NCBI GenBank assembly: GCA_963665405.2
Contig: OY762261.2
Span: 1,116,001-1,180,000, forward strand
Direction of reading: 5' to 3'
DNA: 64,000 nucleotides
DNA from: G963665405 sp963665405
Lineage (GTDB): Bacteria > Chloroflexota > Dehalococcoidia > Lucifugimonadales > G963665405
Within the stretch, counting starts at the first letter, position 1. Each line of letters starts with the position of its first letter. A model generated the notes under the pieces. It was not told where the DNA came from and searched no databases. It was given only the letters and a program-made list of their open reading frames with translations. This document shows positions 17,559 through 28,309 of this stretch, piece after piece. A program made the position numbers and the translations under genes.

Positions 17559-18430
17559 TCGTCCTGCCCCTTGGCGGGCTGCACGGCCGAGGCCAGGTGC
17601 GACCGCCAGCCGTGCCGGTGCTCCAGCATCAAACTCATCGCCGTCCCGACCTCTCGCCGGGGCACCAGGGAGAAGAGCGACGGACCGCTCCCGGCGACAT
17701 GAACTTCCTGAGCCCCCAACGCCTCGAACCGCTCCCAGTACTCCTTCAAGCCTGGGAAGGCGCCGCGAGCCAGAGTGTCGAAGGCGTTGAACAGGAACTG
17801 GGGTGGCACGTCACCCCCGCCCCTGATGCGCGCCTCCAGCTTGCGCGTCAGCATACCCCTCGTAAAGTCATTCTCCGCGAGACCTCCGTACATCGCGGCG
17901 GTCTTCTCGGGGATCGCGATCTGCGGCGTGAGGATGACCACCCACGATACGTCCGCGGGCGGCAGCGGGCGGACCCGCTCGCCCCGCCCCTGGACCATGG
18001 CGGTGCCCCCGTGAAGAAAGAAGGGCACGTCGGAGCCCAGCTTCGCCGCCAGCGGCGTCAGCTCCTCGACCGACAGGCCCAGCCCCCACAGATCGTTGAG
18101 ACCCTTCAAGGCGGTCGCCGCATCGCTGCTGCCCCCTCCGAGTCCGGCGGAGACGGGGATGCCCTTCTCGAGATGGATCGACGCGCCACCGGCATAGCCT
18201 GCCTCATCCTTGAGAAGCGTGGCTGCCTTCAGCACCAGATTCTGCCCCCCTCGCAGCTCTTCCACGTCGCAATCGAAGGCGAGAGCGTCGGCCCGCTCCA
18301 GCGAGAGGGTGTCGGTGAGGTCCACGGTCTGCAGGATGCTGACGATATCGTGATAGCCGTCTTCGCGCCGGCCCACGACCTCGAGCGTCAGGTTGATCTT
18401 AGCGTATGCCTTGAGGGTCAGCTTGGTCAT
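17555..18430 (-). CDS. ispE: 4-diphosphocytidyl-2-C-methyl-D-erythritol kinase
   Basis: 291 residues. GHMP-family kinase that phosphorylates CDP-methylerythritol in the MEP isoprenoid pathway. KAYAKINLTLEVVGRREDGY at the N-terminus and the ATP loop PVSAGLGGGSSDAA (about 90-103) are diagnostic. The C-terminal VAGSGPSLFSL is the third GHMP motif. The start is set at ATG 18430 (MTKLTLKAYAK), because the 18 upstream codons lie inside rsmA and are not conserved. Overlaps rsmA by 32 bases. Confidence 0.93.
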   Translation of the reverse strand: MTKLTLKAYAKINLTLEVVGRREDGYHDIVSILQTVDLTDTLSLERADALAFDCDVEELRGGQNLVLKAATLLKDEAGYAGGASIHLEKGIPVSAGLGGGSSDAATALKGLNDLWGLGLSVEELTPLAAKLGSDVPFFLHGGTAMVQGRGERVRPLPPADVSWVVILTPQIAIPEKTAAMYGGLAENDFTRGMLTRKLEARIRGGGDVPPQFLFNAFDTLARGAFPGLKEYWERFEALGAQEVHVAGSGPSLFSLVPRREVGTAMSLMLEHRHGWRSHLASAVQPAKGQDE

Positions 18431-19283
18431 GTCTGTTTTGCGAGAGGTCCTGCCCGATTCCCGTCGCCGGGGAGCCCTCGGCATACGCCCGATAGAGGCC
18501 GCCCCACTCAGTCATATTCAGCGTCTCCGCTCGGCGGACCGGGTCGATCCCGGCGGCGGCCAGCATCGACAATACCTGCTCCGAGGATATCGGCAGCTCG
18601 TGTTTCAGGCTGTTGTGTATCTGCTTCCTTCGCGAGCTGAACCCGGCGCGCACCAGCGTGAAGAAGTGGGCAGCCGACGCGAACGGAACTGCCGGAGCGT
18701 CGTAGAGATCGATGCGGACGATGGCCGAGGTGACCTTCGGGGCCGGTCTGAACGCCTTGGGCGGCACACTGCCCGCGATGCGAGCCTTGCCATAGACCTG
18801 GACTGCCACCGACAGCAGGCCCATTTTGCTCGGCGGCGCGGTCATGTTCTGCGCAACCTCGCGCTGGACGGTCACGACCATCAGGCTCGGCTTGTGATCC
18901 GCCTCCAGAAAGCGGCGCACGATGGCGGAGGCCGCATAGTACGGCAGGTTGGCGACCACCTTGTACGGTGTGCCTGGTCCGACCACCGCCGCGATGTCGA
19001 GCTCCCTCGCGTCGCCATGGACGACCGTGACGTTCGTCCGGTCCGCCAGCGCTTGGGCCAAAGACTCCGAGAGGGAATCGTCCAGCTCGACGGCCATCAC
19101 CCGGCCGGCCGCGTCGGCGAGTGCTCGGGTCAGGATGCCACGCCCGGGTCCAACCTCGATGACCACGTCGTCGGGCTTGAGGTCGGCAGCTCTGATGATC
19201 TTACCGACGACACGGCGGTCGACCAGAAAGTTCTGGCCAAGCGATTTCTTGGGCCGTGTGAGTTGCGGTGGGGATGTCTCCAT
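18399..19283 (-). CDS. rsmA: 16S rRNA (adenine1518-N6/1519-N6)-dimethyltransferase RsmA/KsgA
   Basis: 294 residues. SAM-dependent dimethylase acting on the two adenines near the 3' end of 16S rRNA. KKSLGQNFLVD at the N-terminus, SAM loop VIEVGPGRGILT and catalytic NLPYY are all present. The start is ATG 19283. The open frame extends upstream into the SRP RNA and a repeat but is not coding there. The rsmA-ispE pair is common in many bacteria. The C-terminal 20 residues after YRAYAEGS run past the family's normal end. Confidence 0.93.
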   Translation of the reverse strand: METSPPQLTRPKKSLGQNFLVDRRVVGKIIRAADLKPDDVVIEVGPGRGILTRALADAAGRVMAVELDDSLSESLAQALADRTNVTVVHGDARELDIAAVVGPGTPYKVVANLPYYAASAIVRRFLEADHKPSLMVVTVQREVAQNMTAPPSKMGLLSVAVQVYGKARIAGSVPPKAFRPAPKVTSAIVRIDLYDAPAVPFASAAHFFTLVRAGFSSRRKQIHNSLKHELPISSEQVLSMLAAAGIDPVRRAETLNMTEWGGLYRAYAEGSPATGIGQDLSQNRHDQADPQGIR

Positions 19284-19378
19284 AAGGCGAGCATTGGTCT
19301 GCGGGTAGGGTGAAAGATCGGTGATAGGGCCGTGCACCTCCCTTCGATCTCTCCCGGGAGCATGACCCCATGACGAGG

Positions 19379-19482
19379 CTCGAGCCAGGCGACCCTGCGG
19401 CACCCGGAATACACCGCTTACCGCTGCTTCCTTCCGGACCTGACGGGGTTCACGGGATTCCGCCGCGCAGGACCAAGCTCTC
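19379..19482 (-). ncRNA. ffs: Small bacterial SRP RNA (4.5S type)
   Basis: On the minus strand the hallmark domain IV core reads CAGGTCCGGAAGGAAGCAGC (19424-19443), with GTGAACCCCG before it and GGTGTATTCCGGG after it. Flanking arms near 19380 and 19480 (GAGC.. and ..GGCTC) can pair to close a hairpin of about 100 nt without an Alu domain, the usual form outside Bacillus. Ends are approximate. It lies about 100 bases upstream of rsmA on the same strand. Confidence 0.9.
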
Positions 19483-19668
19483 AGCGCCACCGCCAGAGGA
19501 CAGAGGCCCCGGAAGGTGGACCTCCGGGAGGAATTAAGCCTCGCTAGAGCGGATTGCGAGTACAGGGCACCGCTATCTCCCCGCCTAGCACGGCCCAATG
19601 TCATGTTATGTGACCCGCCTGGGGGTGTCAACGAAGGTCGAGACGGTTCGGGGGGAGGGCAGTGCAGA

Positions 19669-19784
19669 GGAAGCCTCTGCACACCTCAAAATTCATCATC
19701 CTGTTGGGCCAGGTCGTCCCCCCGGGGGTTCCACGGGGGTTTGACCCCCTTGGCGGGAGTCTGAGGGTGTCCCTCAGAACCCTC
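19669..19784 (+). repeat. Composite family A/B repeat, copy 5
   Basis: GTGCAGAGGAAGCCTCTGCAC at 19672 is a hairpin like the family A head. After a gap, GGGGGTTCC (19724) matches the family B head, and GGCGGGAGTCTGAGGG plus TGTCCCTCAGA matches the family A tail. The mosaic suggests A and B are variants of one element. It lies just beyond the lepA stop. Confidence 0.75.
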
Positions 19785-21656
<1,872 letters not shown>

Positions 21657-21805
21657 CAATCGATCGTAGCACAGCGGAAGCGTGGGCGAGGGCCGGGGCT
21701 GGTGGGTTGCAGGGCGGCAACGACGACGGATGGCCGCCGACCACGAGCTAGAAGCTGAATGATCCCCTGAGGCTACGCTCGGGTCAATCCCGTCGCTGGC
21801 CCGTC

Positions 21806-22567
21806 CTATCCCCCGTACTCCCCCACCCACTCCCACAGCAATCGCGCCCGTCTCTCACCCTCCGACGTCGCCGGGTCGATCACACACCTGCAGCTTCGCG
21901 TGTACGACCCAATGACCTGGAGGTCGCTCCTGCCCCCGCCCCATCGCCAAGGTGATCCGTCGGCGCTGGTGAACACCCGATCCGCCAGCTCCCTGGTCAC
22001 GGGCACGGCCTTCCGAAAGCGGCGGGACCGCGTGGAGCCCGAGAAGACCCAGAACCGGTCCCACAGCTCCGGGTCGGTGAGTCCCCTTCTAACGTGAGCG
22101 TTGGCCTGGAACCGCGCCATCTCGTCCCGTCCCGGCTCGGACTGGACGTCTGACAGCACGCTGTCGATGTCGAGGTACCCGACCAGGTAGAAGCCGTGGC
22201 GCCCTGTCGACGACCCGTCGGCCCGCAGCGTCAGCCTCGCCAGGAACAGCAGGATGTCGCCGGCTGCCAGCCTCTTGAGCGAGGCCGCCCTGGGCGATGT
22301 CTCGCAGTTGTCGCCGTAGGTGAACGTGCCGAACTCCGGGTCGCTGTGGGCCGGCCAGTCCCACAGTCGCTCGGGGACGTATGGGAGCAGGTCGCGCTCC
22401 GGATCGTAGTAGGACCGGAGATTGCGGTATCGCACGACGTGGCTCCCGCGTAGATCGCGGTCCTCGGGTATCGGTATGAACTCGAACGTGCCGTCGGGGA
22501 AGAGGGGACTGCTGAACCGGTGGCTGGCGTTGGCGCCTACGTTGGCCAGGAAGATGCGGCCGGTCAC
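21806..22567 (-). CDS. Nmad3-like protein (putative nucleotide-modification-associated domain)
   Basis: 253 residues. The N-terminus GRIFLANVGANASHRFSSPL followed by DGTFEFIPIPE resembles the Nmad3 family, which was named from gene neighbourhoods with modified-base systems. The assignment is from memory of the motif and is moderate. Other visible blocks: TFTYGDN, DILLFLARL, HGFYLVGYLD, WVFSGSTRSRRFRKAVPVTR and a Trp-rich end. No signal peptide or membrane helix. Its start lies against the queG stop (2-base gap), so it is cotranscribed downstream of queG, a tRNA queuosine enzyme, which is a suggestive context. Confidence 0.55.
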   Translation of the reverse strand: MTGRIFLANVGANASHRFSSPLFPDGTFEFIPIPEDRDLRGSHVVRYRNLRSYYDPERDLLPYVPERLWDWPAHSDPEFGTFTYGDNCETSPRAASLKRLAAGDILLFLARLTLRADGSSTGRHGFYLVGYLDIDSVLSDVQSEPGRDEMARFQANAHVRRGLTDPELWDRFWVFSGSTRSRRFRKAVPVTRELADRVFTSADGSPWRWGGGRSDLQVIGSYTRSCRCVIDPATSEGERRARLLWEWVGEYGG

Positions 22568-22568
22568 A

Positions 22569-23711
22569 CTACCGGCTCGCCGGGACGGTCATCTCCGCCA
22601 GCGACCGCACGATCTCCTCGAGCGCCGAGGAGTCGTCCTCGGACCGTGCGGCAGATCGCAGGGCGTCTCGGGCCTCGGAGCCTCCGATCCGTCCAAGCGC
22701 CCAGGCCGCGTGACCCAGGACCAGCGGCTCCAACCCGGTCAGCGCGTGGACGAGAGCAGGGACCGCGGCGGGATCGCCTATGTTGCCCAGCGCCACGCAC
22801 ACGTTGCGCTGGAGCCCCACCCGCTTGGCCCGCTTGATGGGGCTGTTGCGGAACCGCTCCCGAAACGCCTCGTCGTCCAGATCGAGGAGGGGAATCAGGG
22901 CGGGCGCGGCGAAGTCGCGCCGCTGCCGAAAGGCCGGCTCGAGGCTCTGAGGAGCCTTCCGGTTGACGGGGTAGACGTCCTGGCAGATGTCGCAGCCGAA
23001 CACCCAGTCGCCCACCAGGGGCCGCAGGTCGGGGGGGAGGGCTCCCCGCAGCTCGATCGTCAGGAACGATATGCAGCGCCTGTTGTCGATAACGAAGGGC
23101 GCGACGATCGCTCCGGTGGGACACGCGTCGATGCATCTGACGCACTCGCCGCAGCTCTTGGCCAACGGCACGTCGGGCTCCAGGTGCAGGTCCGTAATGA
23201 CCTGTCCGAGCAGCACCCATGAGCCGTGGCTCGGCGTCAGGATGTTGGTGTTCTTGCCGAACCACCCGACGCCCGACCGCTCGGCGGCGGCCCTGTCGAT
23301 CATAGCCCCGTCGTCGACGAAGATCCGTGACCTCACCGGCCGTCCGGCCAGCTCCGGCATCCTCTGGGCAAGGGTCTCCAGGCGATCCTTGAGCACGCCG
23401 TGGTAGTCGTCTCCCCAGGCATACCGCCCGACCTTGCCTCTGGGCGCGGCCCCATCGGCCCGCGGCTCCGGGGTAAGATAGCTCATCGCAAGTGAGATCA
23501 CCGACCGGGCGCCGGGCAGCAGCTCCTGTGGCCGCGCTCCACGCCGTACGCGCTCCTCCGTGTACCAGGGCAGGCCGTCCATCAGCCCGTCTCGGATGCG
23601 CCCGATTGCGGCCCTCTCGTCCCGGACGAACGGTCCCGCCGTCGTTATCCCGACCACGTCGGATCCCAAGGACCTCCCGAGCTGCTTTACGGCTTTTTCC
23701 AAGGCGACCAT
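22569..23711 (-). CDS. queG: Epoxyqueuosine reductase QueG
   Basis: 380 residues. Cobalamin- and Fe-S-dependent enzyme for the last step of queuosine formation in tRNA. Two 4Fe-4S sites are readable: CGECVRCIDACPTGAI and, further on, CDICQDVYPVN with the paired cysteine in RRCISFL. SGVGWFGKNTNI and YAWGDDYH are family signatures. The last 100 residues (VALGNIGDPAAVPALVHAL..) look like HEAT repeats, common in QueG. The start is placed at ATG 23711 (MVALEK). ATG 23753 in frame adds 14 non-conserved residues. queF, queC and queE lie 22 kb away. Confidence 0.9.
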   Translation of the reverse strand: MVALEKAVKQLGRSLGSDVVGITTAGPFVRDERAAIGRIRDGLMDGLPWYTEERVRRGARPQELLPGARSVISLAMSYLTPEPRADGAAPRGKVGRYAWGDDYHGVLKDRLETLAQRMPELAGRPVRSRIFVDDGAMIDRAAAERSGVGWFGKNTNILTPSHGSWVLLGQVITDLHLEPDVPLAKSCGECVRCIDACPTGAIVAPFVIDNRRCISFLTIELRGALPPDLRPLVGDWVFGCDICQDVYPVNRKAPQSLEPAFRQRRDFAAPALIPLLDLDDEAFRERFRNSPIKRAKRVGLQRNVCVALGNIGDPAAVPALVHALTGLEPLVLGHAAWALGRIGGSEARDALRSAARSEDDSSALEEIVRSLAEMTVPASR

Positions 23712-23888
23712 GTCCGTGTCCTGAGGCCGCTCCCTCCGGTCGACTGGCCTCATTATGGCATACGGGGAGGCGATCCAGAGCCCGGTGTGACCAGCCTCCT
23801 TGACCGCTGCCCATCCGGCCCCGCATTCCTTGACGCCGGTGGAGCGCCTCTGATATTCTCGCTCAAATATCAGACGGCGAGGATTCGT

Positions 23889-25028
23889 ATGGGAAGACCC
23901 CAGTTCAAGGAGCTTCGAAGGGCTTACGGGTTCGACGAGGTGGCCATCGTCCCTGGTTCTGTGACCGTCAACCCGGACCAGACCTCTACCGAGTTCGCGG
24001 TCGATGGAATCACGGTACGAATCCCCATCATCGCCTCGGCCATGGATGCCATCGTCTCCCCTGACTTCGCGCTCAGCATGGACCGTCTCGGCGGGCTGGC
24101 CGTGTTGAATCTTGAGGGGGTGCAGACCAGGTACGAGGAGCCGGAGGCGGTCCTCTCCGAGATAGCGGAGGCCCCGGAGCAGGAGGTGACGACTCTCCTC
24201 CAGAGGCTCTATAGAGCCCCCGTCAGAGACGAGCTGATAGGGGCCCGAATCCGAAAGATCAAGGAAGGCGGCGCTAAGTGCGCCGTCTCTCTAACTCCGG
24301 CCAGCACGAAGAGGTACGCGCCCGTCGCCGTCGACGCGGGGGCCGACGTCCTATTTGTCCAGTCCACCGTCACCACCGCCCGTCACGTCTCGAAGAGCAC
24401 CCGTGGCCTGATCTTCTCGGAGCTTCTCGAGATGGTGAACGTCCCGGTCGTCGTTGGCAACTGCGTCACCTACGAGGTAGCCCTCGAGCTGATGGAGACC
24501 GGAGTAAGCGGGGTGCTGGTGGGGGTGGGCCCCGGCGCAGCCTGCACGACTCGCGAGGTGACCGCAATCGGCGTCCCTCAGGTCACGGCCACCCTGGACT
24601 GCGCCGCCGCCAGGGAGGAGTACCATCGCCGTACCGGGCGGTACGTGCCCATCATCACCGACGGCGGGATCAGGACCGGCGGAGACCTGTGCAAGGCCTT
24701 CGCGTGCGGCGCCGACGCCGTGATGATCGGAACCCCGCTGGCCCAGGCAGAGGAGGCTCCCGGCAAGGGCTACAACTGGGGCATGGCCAACCCGCACCCG
24801 GCCCTCCCCAGGGGCACCCGCGTCAACGTGGGGACCAGGGCACCGCTGGAGCAGATACTGTTCGGACCGACCTCTCGGACCGACGGCACCCAGAACCTGA
24901 TGGGCGCGCTGCAGGCGTGCATGGGCATGGTGGGCGCGCTCAACATCCGCGACATGCATAAGGCAGAGGTCGTGATAGCCCCCGCCATCAAGACCGAGGG
25001 CAAGCACTACCAGCTCGGCCTGGGCTAG
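23889..25028 (+). CDS. IMP dehydrogenase family protein (GuaB3-like)
   Basis: 379 residues. IMPDH-type TIM barrel: an early VAIVPGSVTVNP block, GVLVGVGPGAACTTREVTAIG with the catalytic cysteine (Cys-Thr-Thr), and IITDGGIRTGGDLCKAFACGADAVMIG. The CBS-domain pair of ordinary GuaB is absent, giving the compact GuaB3 form known from actinobacteria and Chloroflexi, whose exact reaction is less certain. Start ATG 23889. The in-frame extension upstream lacks conservation. Converges on phzF with a 4-base overlap. Confidence 0.85.
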   Translation: MGRPQFKELRRAYGFDEVAIVPGSVTVNPDQTSTEFAVDGITVRIPIIASAMDAIVSPDFALSMDRLGGLAVLNLEGVQTRYEEPEAVLSEIAEAPEQEVTTLLQRLYRAPVRDELIGARIRKIKEGGAKCAVSLTPASTKRYAPVAVDAGADVLFVQSTVTTARHVSKSTRGLIFSELLEMVNVPVVVGNCVTYEVALELMETGVSGVLVGVGPGAACTTREVTAIGVPQVTATLDCAAAREEYHRRTGRYVPIITDGGIRTGGDLCKAFACGADAVMIGTPLAQAEEAPGKGYNWGMANPHPALPRGTRVNVGTRAPLEQILFGPTSRTDGTQNLMGALQACMGMVGALNIRDMHKAEVVIAPAIKTEGKHYQLGLG

Positions 25029-25951
25029 ACCAGCAGCTCGCCCCTCAGTATCGTCACCGAGTACCCCCCGACCCTTACCAGCGTGGGGCTCTTTCCCCGG
25101 TGTTCGACCTCGACGTAGATGCGGCTGGGACGGCCGATCTCGCCGCCCTGCTCGACGGTCAGCTCGATCCGGCCTCGAGTATCGCCCAGGACCCCGTTTC
25201 GCACCAGATATGCTCCGAGGGCGCCCGCGGCGCTCCCGGTCGCGGGGTCCTCTGAGATGCCCGATGCGGGGGTGAAGAACCTGACGTGCGCCGTCGTGTC
25301 GGGCGACACCGTCTGGAGGCTGAATACGGAGCAGCCGGTGAACTCCATCTCCTTCTCGAGCTCCTCCAGTGCCCTTAGATCGGGCTTGATCTGCTGGACG
25401 GCCTCCAAGCCGGCGATCGGTAGCATGAGCTGCCGGAGGCCGGTGGACACGATCTGCGGTTGAAGCCCGCTCGCCTCGATCGCCGCCTTGTCTACATTCA
25501 GCGCTGCCGACAGCCTCTCGAGGCCGTGGAGAGCGTCGTCGAACTCCGGCGTCCCCTGCGTCATGACGATACGCGGCGACGGTTCCTGGGGCCGGATCTC
25601 GATCGGCAACACGCCGATGCCGACCTCCTGGTGGAACACCGCTGGGGTCGAGCCGGCCTTGAGCACCCCCTCCTCGAAGAGCACGTGGGCCGTGCCGACA
25701 CTCGGATGGCCGGCGAACGGCAGCTCTCGGCTCGGCGTGAAGATGCGCATTCGGTAGTCCGCGTCCGGCGCCGTCGGAGAGGTGACGAAGCTCGTCTCCG
25801 ACAGGTTCATCTCGCGGGCGATCGCCTGCATCTGGCCGGTGGACAGGGGGTCCGCGTCGAGGATCACCGCCAGCGGGTTGCCGCCGTATGGGCGGTCGGT
25901 GAAGACGTCCACCTGCCGGAGCCTGTACGACTTTCGAGGCGCTGATGTCAT
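25025..25951 (-). CDS. PhzF-family isomerase/epimerase
   Basis: 308 residues. Characteristic PhzF fold markers: VDVFTDRPYGGNPLAVIL, the catalytic Glu in NLSETSFV, RELPFAGHPSVGTAHVL, and a second half repeating the fold with RFFTPASGISEDPATGSAAG. Most stand-alone members have unknown substrates and are not phenazine enzymes, and no phenazine genes are nearby. A family C palindrome follows its start region at 25967. Confidence 0.88.
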   Translation of the reverse strand: MTSAPRKSYRLRQVDVFTDRPYGGNPLAVILDADPLSTGQMQAIAREMNLSETSFVTSPTAPDADYRMRIFTPSRELPFAGHPSVGTAHVLFEEGVLKAGSTPAVFHQEVGIGVLPIEIRPQEPSPRIVMTQGTPEFDDALHGLERLSAALNVDKAAIEASGLQPQIVSTGLRQLMLPIAGLEAVQQIKPDLRALEELEKEMEFTGCSVFSLQTVSPDTTAHVRFFTPASGISEDPATGSAAGALGAYLVRNGVLGDTRGRIELTVEQGGEIGRPSRIYVEVEHRGKSPTLVRVGGYSVTILRGELLV

Positions 25952-25966
25952 AGTTACTCGCCCCTG

Positions 25967-26069
25967 CTGTCATTCTGAGCCGCGGCGAAGAATCTAGGGA
26001 GGTCAATGGGCTCCCGCGCCTGGGCCAGATCGGGCGCCACCCCAGAAACGGGTCTCAGGATGACAGGCT
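25967..26069 (+). repeat. Family C palindromic repeat with terminal inverted ends, copy 2
   Basis: Begins CTGTCATTCTGAG (25967) and ends CTCAGGATGACAG (26057-26069), an imperfect terminal inverted repeat around about 100 bases that include GGCGAAGAATCTAGGG. Its last 15 bases overlap the end of prmC. MITE-like in size and symmetry, with no coding capacity. Confidence 0.75.
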
Positions 26070-26966
26070 GCTAACCCCAGCGTCCGGCCAACACGACCCG
26101 TGAGACTCGATCGCAACATCGTATTGAGAAATACCCGCGACGCGGGGCAGCCCCAGCAGATCGTCGGCGAAGGACACGTCCGCGCCCGGGAAGCACTCGT
26201 GAGCCAGCGATCGAACCGGCTCGACGAGCGACGGATCAATCTCCAGCAGAACGTGACCACCCGGCCGCAGCCTGGTCGGTGCCTGGGCCAGCAGGCGGCG
26301 AATCACGAGGAGTCCGTCCGGTCCGCCGTCGAGGGCCGCCGACGGCTCTCCGCGGACCTCCGGGGCGAGCCGGGGCATCTCCGGTGATCGTATGTACGGC
26401 AGGTTCGACGCGATCACGTCGACTGGACGATCCAGCGCGTCCAGCAGGTCGCCCTGCCTGAGGATCACCCTTTCCGCGAGATCGTGCCTCCGCACGTTGG
26501 CGTCGGCTACCTCCAGGGCGTCGGCGCTCAGGTCGGTGGCGTAGACGATCGCGCCGGGGAGGTGGGAGGCGATCGCGATGGCTACGGCACCGCTCCCGGT
26601 CCCGATGTCGGCGACGACGAGATCGGCGGCTCTCCGTTTCCTCGCGATCTCGATGACCAGATCAACCAGTAGCTCGGTCTCCTGTCGTGGGATCAGGACC
26701 CGAGGGTCGACCTCGAACGACAGCCCGTAGAACTCTCTGGACCCGGTGATATAGGCCAGCGGCTCCCGTCCAGCCCTGCGCTCGAGCAGGTGGCCGATGG
26801 CATCGACATGGTCAGGGCTCATCGAATCTGCAAGGCCGGCGAAGAACCTGCTCCGGTCGATCTCGAGAACGTGCCGGATCAGCACCTCGGCTTCGAGAGC
26901 GGCGTCCCGGATACCGGCCTGCTCCAGGCGCTGGGCTGCGGTCCGCCAGAGACTGCCGCTCCTCAC
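26055..26966 (-). CDS. prmC: Peptide chain release factor N5-glutamine methyltransferase PrmC
   Basis: 303 residues. Methylates the GGQ glutamine of release factors. The N-terminal helical domain is followed by PLAYITGSREFYG, then RQETELLVD, the SAM motif VADIGTGSGAVAIAIA and catalytic NLPYI near residue 187 (the family's NPPY, here with Leu). It starts 4 bases inside prfA's stop, so the modifier and its substrate RF1 are coupled. The last 20 residues overlap the family C repeat and extend past the usual end. Confidence 0.9.
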   Translation of the reverse strand: MRSGSLWRTAAQRLEQAGIRDAALEAEVLIRHVLEIDRSRFFAGLADSMSPDHVDAIGHLLERRAGREPLAYITGSREFYGLSFEVDPRVLIPRQETELLVDLVIEIARKRRAADLVVADIGTGSGAVAIAIASHLPGAIVYATDLSADALEVADANVRRHDLAERVILRQGDLLDALDRPVDVIASNLPYIRSPEMPRLAPEVRGEPSAALDGGPDGLLVIRRLLAQAPTRLRPGGHVLLEIDPSLVEPVRSLAHECFPGADVSFADDLLGLPRVAGISQYDVAIESHGSCWPDAGVSSLSS

Positions 26967-28033
26967 ACCCCGGTCTCCTGAAGCAGGCGGGCCTGCTCCT
27001 TGACGATCATCCCATCGATGAAGGCGTCGATATCCCCGTCCATCACCTCTGTCAGGCTATGGCTGGATATCCCGCTGCGATGGTCGGTCACCCGATTCTG
27101 GGGGAAGTTATAGGTGCGCGCCCGCTCGGACCTGTCTCCCGTACCGATCTGCGAGCGCCGGGCCTCGGTGACCTCTTGCTGCTGACGTGCGATCTCCCGG
27201 GCCAGCAGCCTTGCCCTCAAGACGGCCATCGCCTTCTCTCTGTTCTGGAACAGCGACCGCTCATCCTGACACACCGTGACGATGCCCGACGGGATGTGGG
27301 TGATCCGGATCGCCGTCGCGTTCTTCTGCACGCTCTGGCCCCCATGGCCGCTGGCGTTGAAGACGTCGATCTGCAGGTCGTCTGGCTTGATGTCGACGTC
27401 CACCTCCTCAGCCTCGGGCAGGACCGCGACCGTGCTGGTCGACGTGTGAATCCGTCCGCCGGATTCGGTTGTCGGGATTCGCTGGACGCGATGGGTGCCG
27501 CTCTCGTGCTTCAGCAGGCTGTACGCCCCTTCGCCCTTCACCTGGAAGACGATCTCCTTGATCGCGCCGAGCCCACTCCGGTTGCTGTTTATCACGTCGA
27601 CGCGCCAGCCCTTGCGCTGGCCGTACCGGGTGTACATTCGGAAGAGGTCAGCCGCGAACAGGCCGGCCTCATCTCCGCCGGCGGCCGCCCGGATCTCCAT
27701 GATTACGTTCTTCTCGTCGTTCGGGTCCTTGGGGAGCAGCGCGACCCGTAGCTCCTCCTCCACCTTCTCTCTGCGTCCCTCGAGCTCGGCGAGCTCCTCC
27801 CGCGCCATTGCCGCCAGGTCGCGGTCCTGTTCGTCGCGCATGAGGGCTTTCGCGTCCAGTTCCTGCTCGGTTATGGTCCGGTACTCCCGGGCCAGGCTCG
27901 CCAGGTTCCTCAGGGAGGCGTGCTCCTTGACCACGTCCCGGTAGCGCGAGTAGTCGCCTGAGATCTCAGGGTCCGCCAGTAGACGCTCCAGCTCGTTGTA
28001 ACGCTCTTCGATTGTCGACAGTCTTTCCAGCAT
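26963..28033 (-). CDS. prfA: Peptide chain release factor 1
   Basis: 356 residues. Reads UAA/UAG and triggers peptide release. The peptidyl-hydrolase motif GGQ is in ASGHGGQSVQKN (near 230), and the stop-codon recognition tripeptide is PTT in RIPTTESGGRIHTS (family PxT). AAGGDEAGLFA and the C-terminal ERARTYNFPQNRVTDHR are typical. ATG 28033 is chosen because the 23 codons upstream are encoded by a family B repeat. prmC follows with a 4-base overlap. Confidence 0.94.
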   Translation of the reverse strand: MLERLSTIEERYNELERLLADPEISGDYSRYRDVVKEHASLRNLASLAREYRTITEQELDAKALMRDEQDRDLAAMAREELAELEGRREKVEEELRVALLPKDPNDEKNVIMEIRAAAGGDEAGLFAADLFRMYTRYGQRKGWRVDVINSNRSGLGAIKEIVFQVKGEGAYSLLKHESGTHRVQRIPTTESGGRIHTSTSTVAVLPEAEEVDVDIKPDDLQIDVFNASGHGGQSVQKNATAIRITHIPSGIVTVCQDERSLFQNREKAMAVLRARLLAREIARQQQEVTEARRSQIGTGDRSERARTYNFPQNRVTDHRSGISSHSLTEVMDGDIDAFIDGMIVKEQARLLQETGV

Positions 28034-28051
28034 CGTTCTGAAACCATCCGA

Positions 28052-28142
28052 CCCCGTTGGGGTGCTCTCTTTCCCGCCCACCCGCCCGGAATTTGGGTGC
28101 ACCCCAAACCCCGCAAAGGGGGCTGAACCCCCTTTGGAACTC
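28052..28142 (-). repeat. Family B two-hairpin repeat, copy 3 (reverse)
   Basis: On the minus strand: AGTTCCAAAGGGGGTTC, GCCCCCTTTGCGGGGTTTGG, GGTGCACCC and CGGGCGGGTGGGCGGGAAAG. It begins 19 bases upstream of the prfA start, so it lies in the 5' region of prfA mRNA if transcription comes from the hisS side. Confidence 0.8.
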
Positions 28143-28309
28143 CCACGCCTAGGGCCGTGGGGACGAACGACAGGTCGAGAAAGCGGCTTGTCCCATACAT
28201 TGTACTCTGGGCGCCCGACGAGCGGTGGAGCGCGCCTAGGGCGCGATTGGGAATTCTCCGACCGGGGTGAAGAGAGAGGGGAGGAGCTTCCCCAACGGGG
28301 GACGAGACA

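Noticed and set aside
24351..26006. 551-codon minus-strand open frame overlapping guaB and phzF
   Set aside because: Its residues are Arg/Gly/Pro-rich shadow sequence; both genes it covers have clear family motifs in other frames.
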